Part shown: one piece after another, positions 62,043 through 64,000 of the stretch
Layout of the letters: each line of letters starts with the position of its first letter
How positions within the stretch are numbered: the stretch's first letter is position 1
Assembly (NCBI RefSeq): GCF_004209775.1
Contig: NZ_CP035914.1
Span: 2,108,001 to 2,172,000, forward strand
Origin: Synechococcus sp. WH 8101
GTDB lineage: Bacteria > Cyanobacteriota > Cyanobacteriia > PCC-6307 > Cyanobiaceae
Direction of reading: 5' to 3'
Length of the DNA: 64,000 bases
Position numbers and translations under genes: made by a program
The notes under the pieces: model-generated
What the model saw: only the letters and a program-made list of their open reading frames with translations
Database searches by the model: none
What the model was told of the DNA's origin: nothing

Positions 62043-62189
62043 TCAGCCGATCGGGGCCGGAGCCAGCATGTCGCCGGGGAGCCAGATGCGAGCGCTCACG
62101 GCGAAAAGGGCCACAGCAAACAGGGCCACGATCAGCACGGGCAACAGGGTGGTGCGAAAAAAGGACACGGCGGCAATGTTTTCGACCAT
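62043..62189 (-). CDS. 48-aa single-span membrane microprotein
   Basis: Open frame from ATG 62189 with 48 residues: MVENIAAVSFFRTTLLPVLI, then VALFAVALFAVSARIWLPGD and MLAPAPIG. One clear membrane helix (about residues 14-32). The start is 24 bases from the divergent permease start, and the stop is 16 bases before the HEAT gene on the same strand. Not Psb30, PsbX or PsaM that I recognise. Confidence 0.65.
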   Translation of the reverse strand: MVENIAAVSFFRTTLLPVLIVALFAVALFAVSARIWLPGDMLAPAPIG

Positions 62190-62213
62190 TCTGCGCGGAC
62201 AGCGAGCAGCAGC

Positions 62214-63515
62214 ATGAGCGTCAGCACTGGCGAACGGCCCCCTTCCGAGGCACTTCAGGCGGGTGCCTGGCGTCGCATCCTGGCCGTCGGGGTGGAAGGC
62301 TTCGCCAGTGGGCTGCCCCTGATGTCGATCAGCACCCTGTTGCAGGGGTGGCTGACTGCCAGCGGTGTCCCCGTCGCCATGGTGGGCCTGCTGGGGCTGA
62401 CGGAGCTGCCCTACACCCTGAAGCTGTTCTGGGCCCCGTTGATGGATCGCTGGGCGATTCCCTGGCCCGACCGGCGGCGGGGCTGGATGGCCCTGCTTCA
62501 GGTGCTCCTGGGGATCGGTCTCCTCAGTTTCACCCGTCTGCAGCCAAGCGCCTCGCAGGCGGTCGTGCTGACGATCGGACTCACGGCCCTGGGGGTCGCC
62601 ATCCTCAGCGCCTCCCAGGATGTGGTGCTGGATGCCTATCGAACCGATCTGTTGCCTCAGGCGGAACGGGGAGGAGGAGCGGCGGCGGCGACGCTTGGAT
62701 ATCGCGGTGCGATGTTGTTTATCGGCGCCGGTGGGTTCCTGATCGCCGGCCGTTTCGGCTGGCAGGCCGCCTTCGCCACCGCCGGCCTTCTGATGCTGGT
62801 GATCGCACCGATCACCGTGCTGGCGCCTCGGTTGCAAGCGATTCACCATCCCGTGCCCAACCTGCGCGAAGCCGTGCTCGGGCCAGCCCGTGAATTTCTC
62901 GGCCGCACCGGACCACGACGGGCCCTCCAGATCCTGGTGCTGGTGATGCTCTATCGCTGGCCCGATGGACTGCTGGGGCTGATGGCGGTGCCTTTTCTGA
63001 TCCAGAGCGGCTTCGCTCCCGAAACCATCGGGGCCGTTCAGGGGGGCTGGGGGATCGGTGCCGCCATGGCCGGCACGGCGGTGGGCGGTGCCTGGTTCTC
63101 CCGGCTTGGCCTCAACCGGGCACTCTGGGTGTATGGCGTGATCGGTGCCTTCAGCAATCTGGCCTACTGGGCTCTGGCCCGTTTCGGAGGAGGCTTCAAG
63201 GGTCTGTTGGTCACCGTGAGTGTGGAGAACTTCTGCAGCGGCATGGTGGTGAGCGCCTTCCTGGCTCTGCTGATGAGTCTGTGCAACCCGCGCTTTTCAG
63301 CAGCCCAGTACGCCCTGCTCTCAGGGATCTATGCCCTCAGTCGCTCCGTTCTCTCCACTCCGGGAGGTCTGATCGCCTCTCAGGTGGGCTGGAGCAGCTT
63401 TTTCGGCCTCACGGTCGCAGCCGCGGTGCCCTCGCTGCTACTGCTCACGGTCGTGGCGCCCTGGCGAGAGCAGCTGCCGCGGGGAGCCTTCGATCCCAAT
63501 CGGGATGACACCTGA
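62214..63515 (+). CDS. AmpG-like MFS permease
   Basis: 433-residue major facilitator with about 12 helices. It has MALLQVLLGIGLLSFTRLQP and the AmpG-type motifs LPYTLKLFWAPLMDRWAIPW and LSASQDVVLDAYRTDLLPQA. AmpG carries muropeptides (anhydro-MurNAc peptides) for cell-wall recycling; in cyanobacteria the substrate is not established. I chose ATG 62214. Convergent with rlmN. Confidence 0.86.
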   Translation: MSVSTGERPPSEALQAGAWRRILAVGVEGFASGLPLMSISTLLQGWLTASGVPVAMVGLLGLTELPYTLKLFWAPLMDRWAIPWPDRRRGWMALLQVLLGIGLLSFTRLQPSASQAVVLTIGLTALGVAILSASQDVVLDAYRTDLLPQAERGGGAAAATLGYRGAMLFIGAGGFLIAGRFGWQAAFATAGLLMLVIAPITVLAPRLQAIHHPVPNLREAVLGPAREFLGRTGPRRALQILVLVMLYRWPDGLLGLMAVPFLIQSGFAPETIGAVQGGWGIGAAMAGTAVGGAWFSRLGLNRALWVYGVIGAFSNLAYWALARFGGGFKGLLVTVSVENFCSGMVVSAFLALLMSLCNPRFSAAQYALLSGIYALSRSVLSTPGGLIASQVGWSSFFGLTVAAAVPSLLLLTVVAPWREQLPRGAFDPNRDDT

Positions 63516-63522
63516 ACCTCGC

Positions 63523-64000
63523 TCAGAGCGAGCGACGGCGGAGTTGACCGCAGGCGGCGTCCTGGTCGAGCCCACGACTGGCCCGGAGGCTGACGGCGAC
63601 GCCTCGGCGCTCCAGAACCCGCCGAAACCCATTGATGCGCTCTGATGATGGGCGTTGAAAGTCACCCTCCTCAATCGGGTTGTAGGCGATCAGATTGACG
63701 TGGCTCTGAAAACCACCCACCCGGTCGGCCAGCTCCTCGGCATGGGCAGGAGCGTCATTGAGACCACCGAGGAGGATGTACTCGAAACTGACTCGTCGCC
63801 CGGTCAGCTCCAGGTAATGGCGACAATCCTGCAGCAGCTCGTCATAGGGGTAAGCGTGGGCGGTGGGGATGAGCTCCTCCCGCAGAGCCTGATTGGGGGC
63901 ATGCAAGCTGACCGCCAGCGTGAACTGGGCTCGGCCGAGGCGAGCCATCGCCAATTCAGCGAGCTGGGGCAGGGTGCGGGGCACCCCCACCGTGCTCACG
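63523..64000 (-). CDS. rlmN: 23S rRNA (adenine-C2)-methyltransferase RlmN (C-terminal part, cut by window edge)
   Basis: Radical-SAM enzyme that methylates A2503 of 23S rRNA and A37 of some tRNAs. The C-terminal 158 residues are seen: [73 protein letters not shown] and the catalytic-cysteine end [15 protein letters not shown]. The 4Fe-4S CxxxCxxC motif lies beyond the window. Convergent with the permease gene. Confidence 0.95.
   Translation of the reverse strand, partial: VSTVGVPRTLPQLAELAMARLGRAQFTLAVSLHAPNQALREELIPTAHAYPYDELLQDCRHYLELTGRRVSFEYILLGGLNDAPAHAEELADRVGGFQSHVNLIAYNPIEEGDFQRPSSERINGFRRVLERRGVAVSLRASRGLDQDAACGQLRRRSL

Overview
The window is a compact, GC-rich chromosomal segment of a cyanobacterium, most likely a marine or coastal picocyanobacterium of the Synechococcus/Cyanobium group. 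The markers are the phycobilisome core genes apcE and apcABC, the split atp operons with a b' subunit, the plastid-type ribosomal protein PSRP-3, the ferredoxin-thioredoxin reductase variable chain, a cyanobacterial PII protein, Ycf35, several small cyanobacterial DUF proteins (DUF1818, DUF2811, DUF2997, DUF3143, DUF3326, DUF4278) and a bioF-bioK-bioC-bioD cluster. Intergenic gaps are short and many genes overlap by 1-4 bases. No insertion sequence, prophage, CRISPR array or rRNA gene was seen; one tRNA (Val-GAC) was found.

Layout. 1-5.2 kb: serA (cut by the left edge), a small membrane protein, the S4-domain photosystem II protein, tRNA-Val, murD, an EVE-domain protein and a membrane protein. 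5.2-9.4 kb: DUF2811, an intergenic region with a cluster of DnaA-box-like 9-mers, a minus-strand unit (94-aa protein, rpoZ, DUF1818), then a divergent Hsp70-like ATPase and a membrane-anchored helical protein. 9.4-17.2 kb: ftrV, pyrR, gpmI, secG, groL-groES under a CIRCE operator, the atpD-atpC operon, and PSRP-3. 17.2-28.9 kb: a HAD phosphatase and Ca2+/H+ antiporter pair, pepP, then CNNM protein-GTPase-nadD-nadE-ald, then a minus-strand unit of a 2OG-oxygenase-like protein, a 2Fe-2S ferredoxin, a 62-aa protein and DUF3326. 28.9-35.9 kb: the large atp operon on the minus strand (methyltransferase, atpI, atpB, atpE, b', atpF, atpH, atpA, atpG). 36-40.7 kb: apcE, then apcA-apcB-apcC, each unit closed by a strong terminator. 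40.8-46.5 kb: ftsW, ccdA, ccs1 (c-type cytochrome assembly), queF, DUF4278, glnB (PII), tlyA. 46.5-52.5 kb: a small protein, purB, a 33-aa membrane microprotein, fumC, and a Ski2-like RNA helicase. 52.5-64 kb: a BASS-family transporter, bioF-bioK-bioC-bioD, two small proteins, DUF3143 overlapping a J-domain protein, rsmG, a redox-looking unit (DUF2997, Ycf35, 4Fe-4S ferredoxin, aldo/keto reductase), a HEAT-repeat protein, a 48-aa membrane microprotein, an AmpG-like permease, and rlmN (cut by the right edge).

How the genes work together. Both atp operons supply a complete F1Fo ATP synthase. apcEABC supplies the phycobilisome core (three linker repeats in ApcE, as in three-cylinder cores). ccdA and ccs1 act together in cytochrome c assembly. 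bioF/K/C/D cover the pimeloyl and late steps of biotin synthesis. nadD and nadE are the last two steps of NAD synthesis. Most of the window is ordinary housekeeping sequence. The parts most worth a second look are the DnaA-box cluster, the Hsp70-like/anchored-helical pair, the ferredoxin units, three unannotated single-span microproteins, a 98-base same-strand gene overlap, a ccdA gene without a usual start codon, and a PII protein with Phe at position 51.
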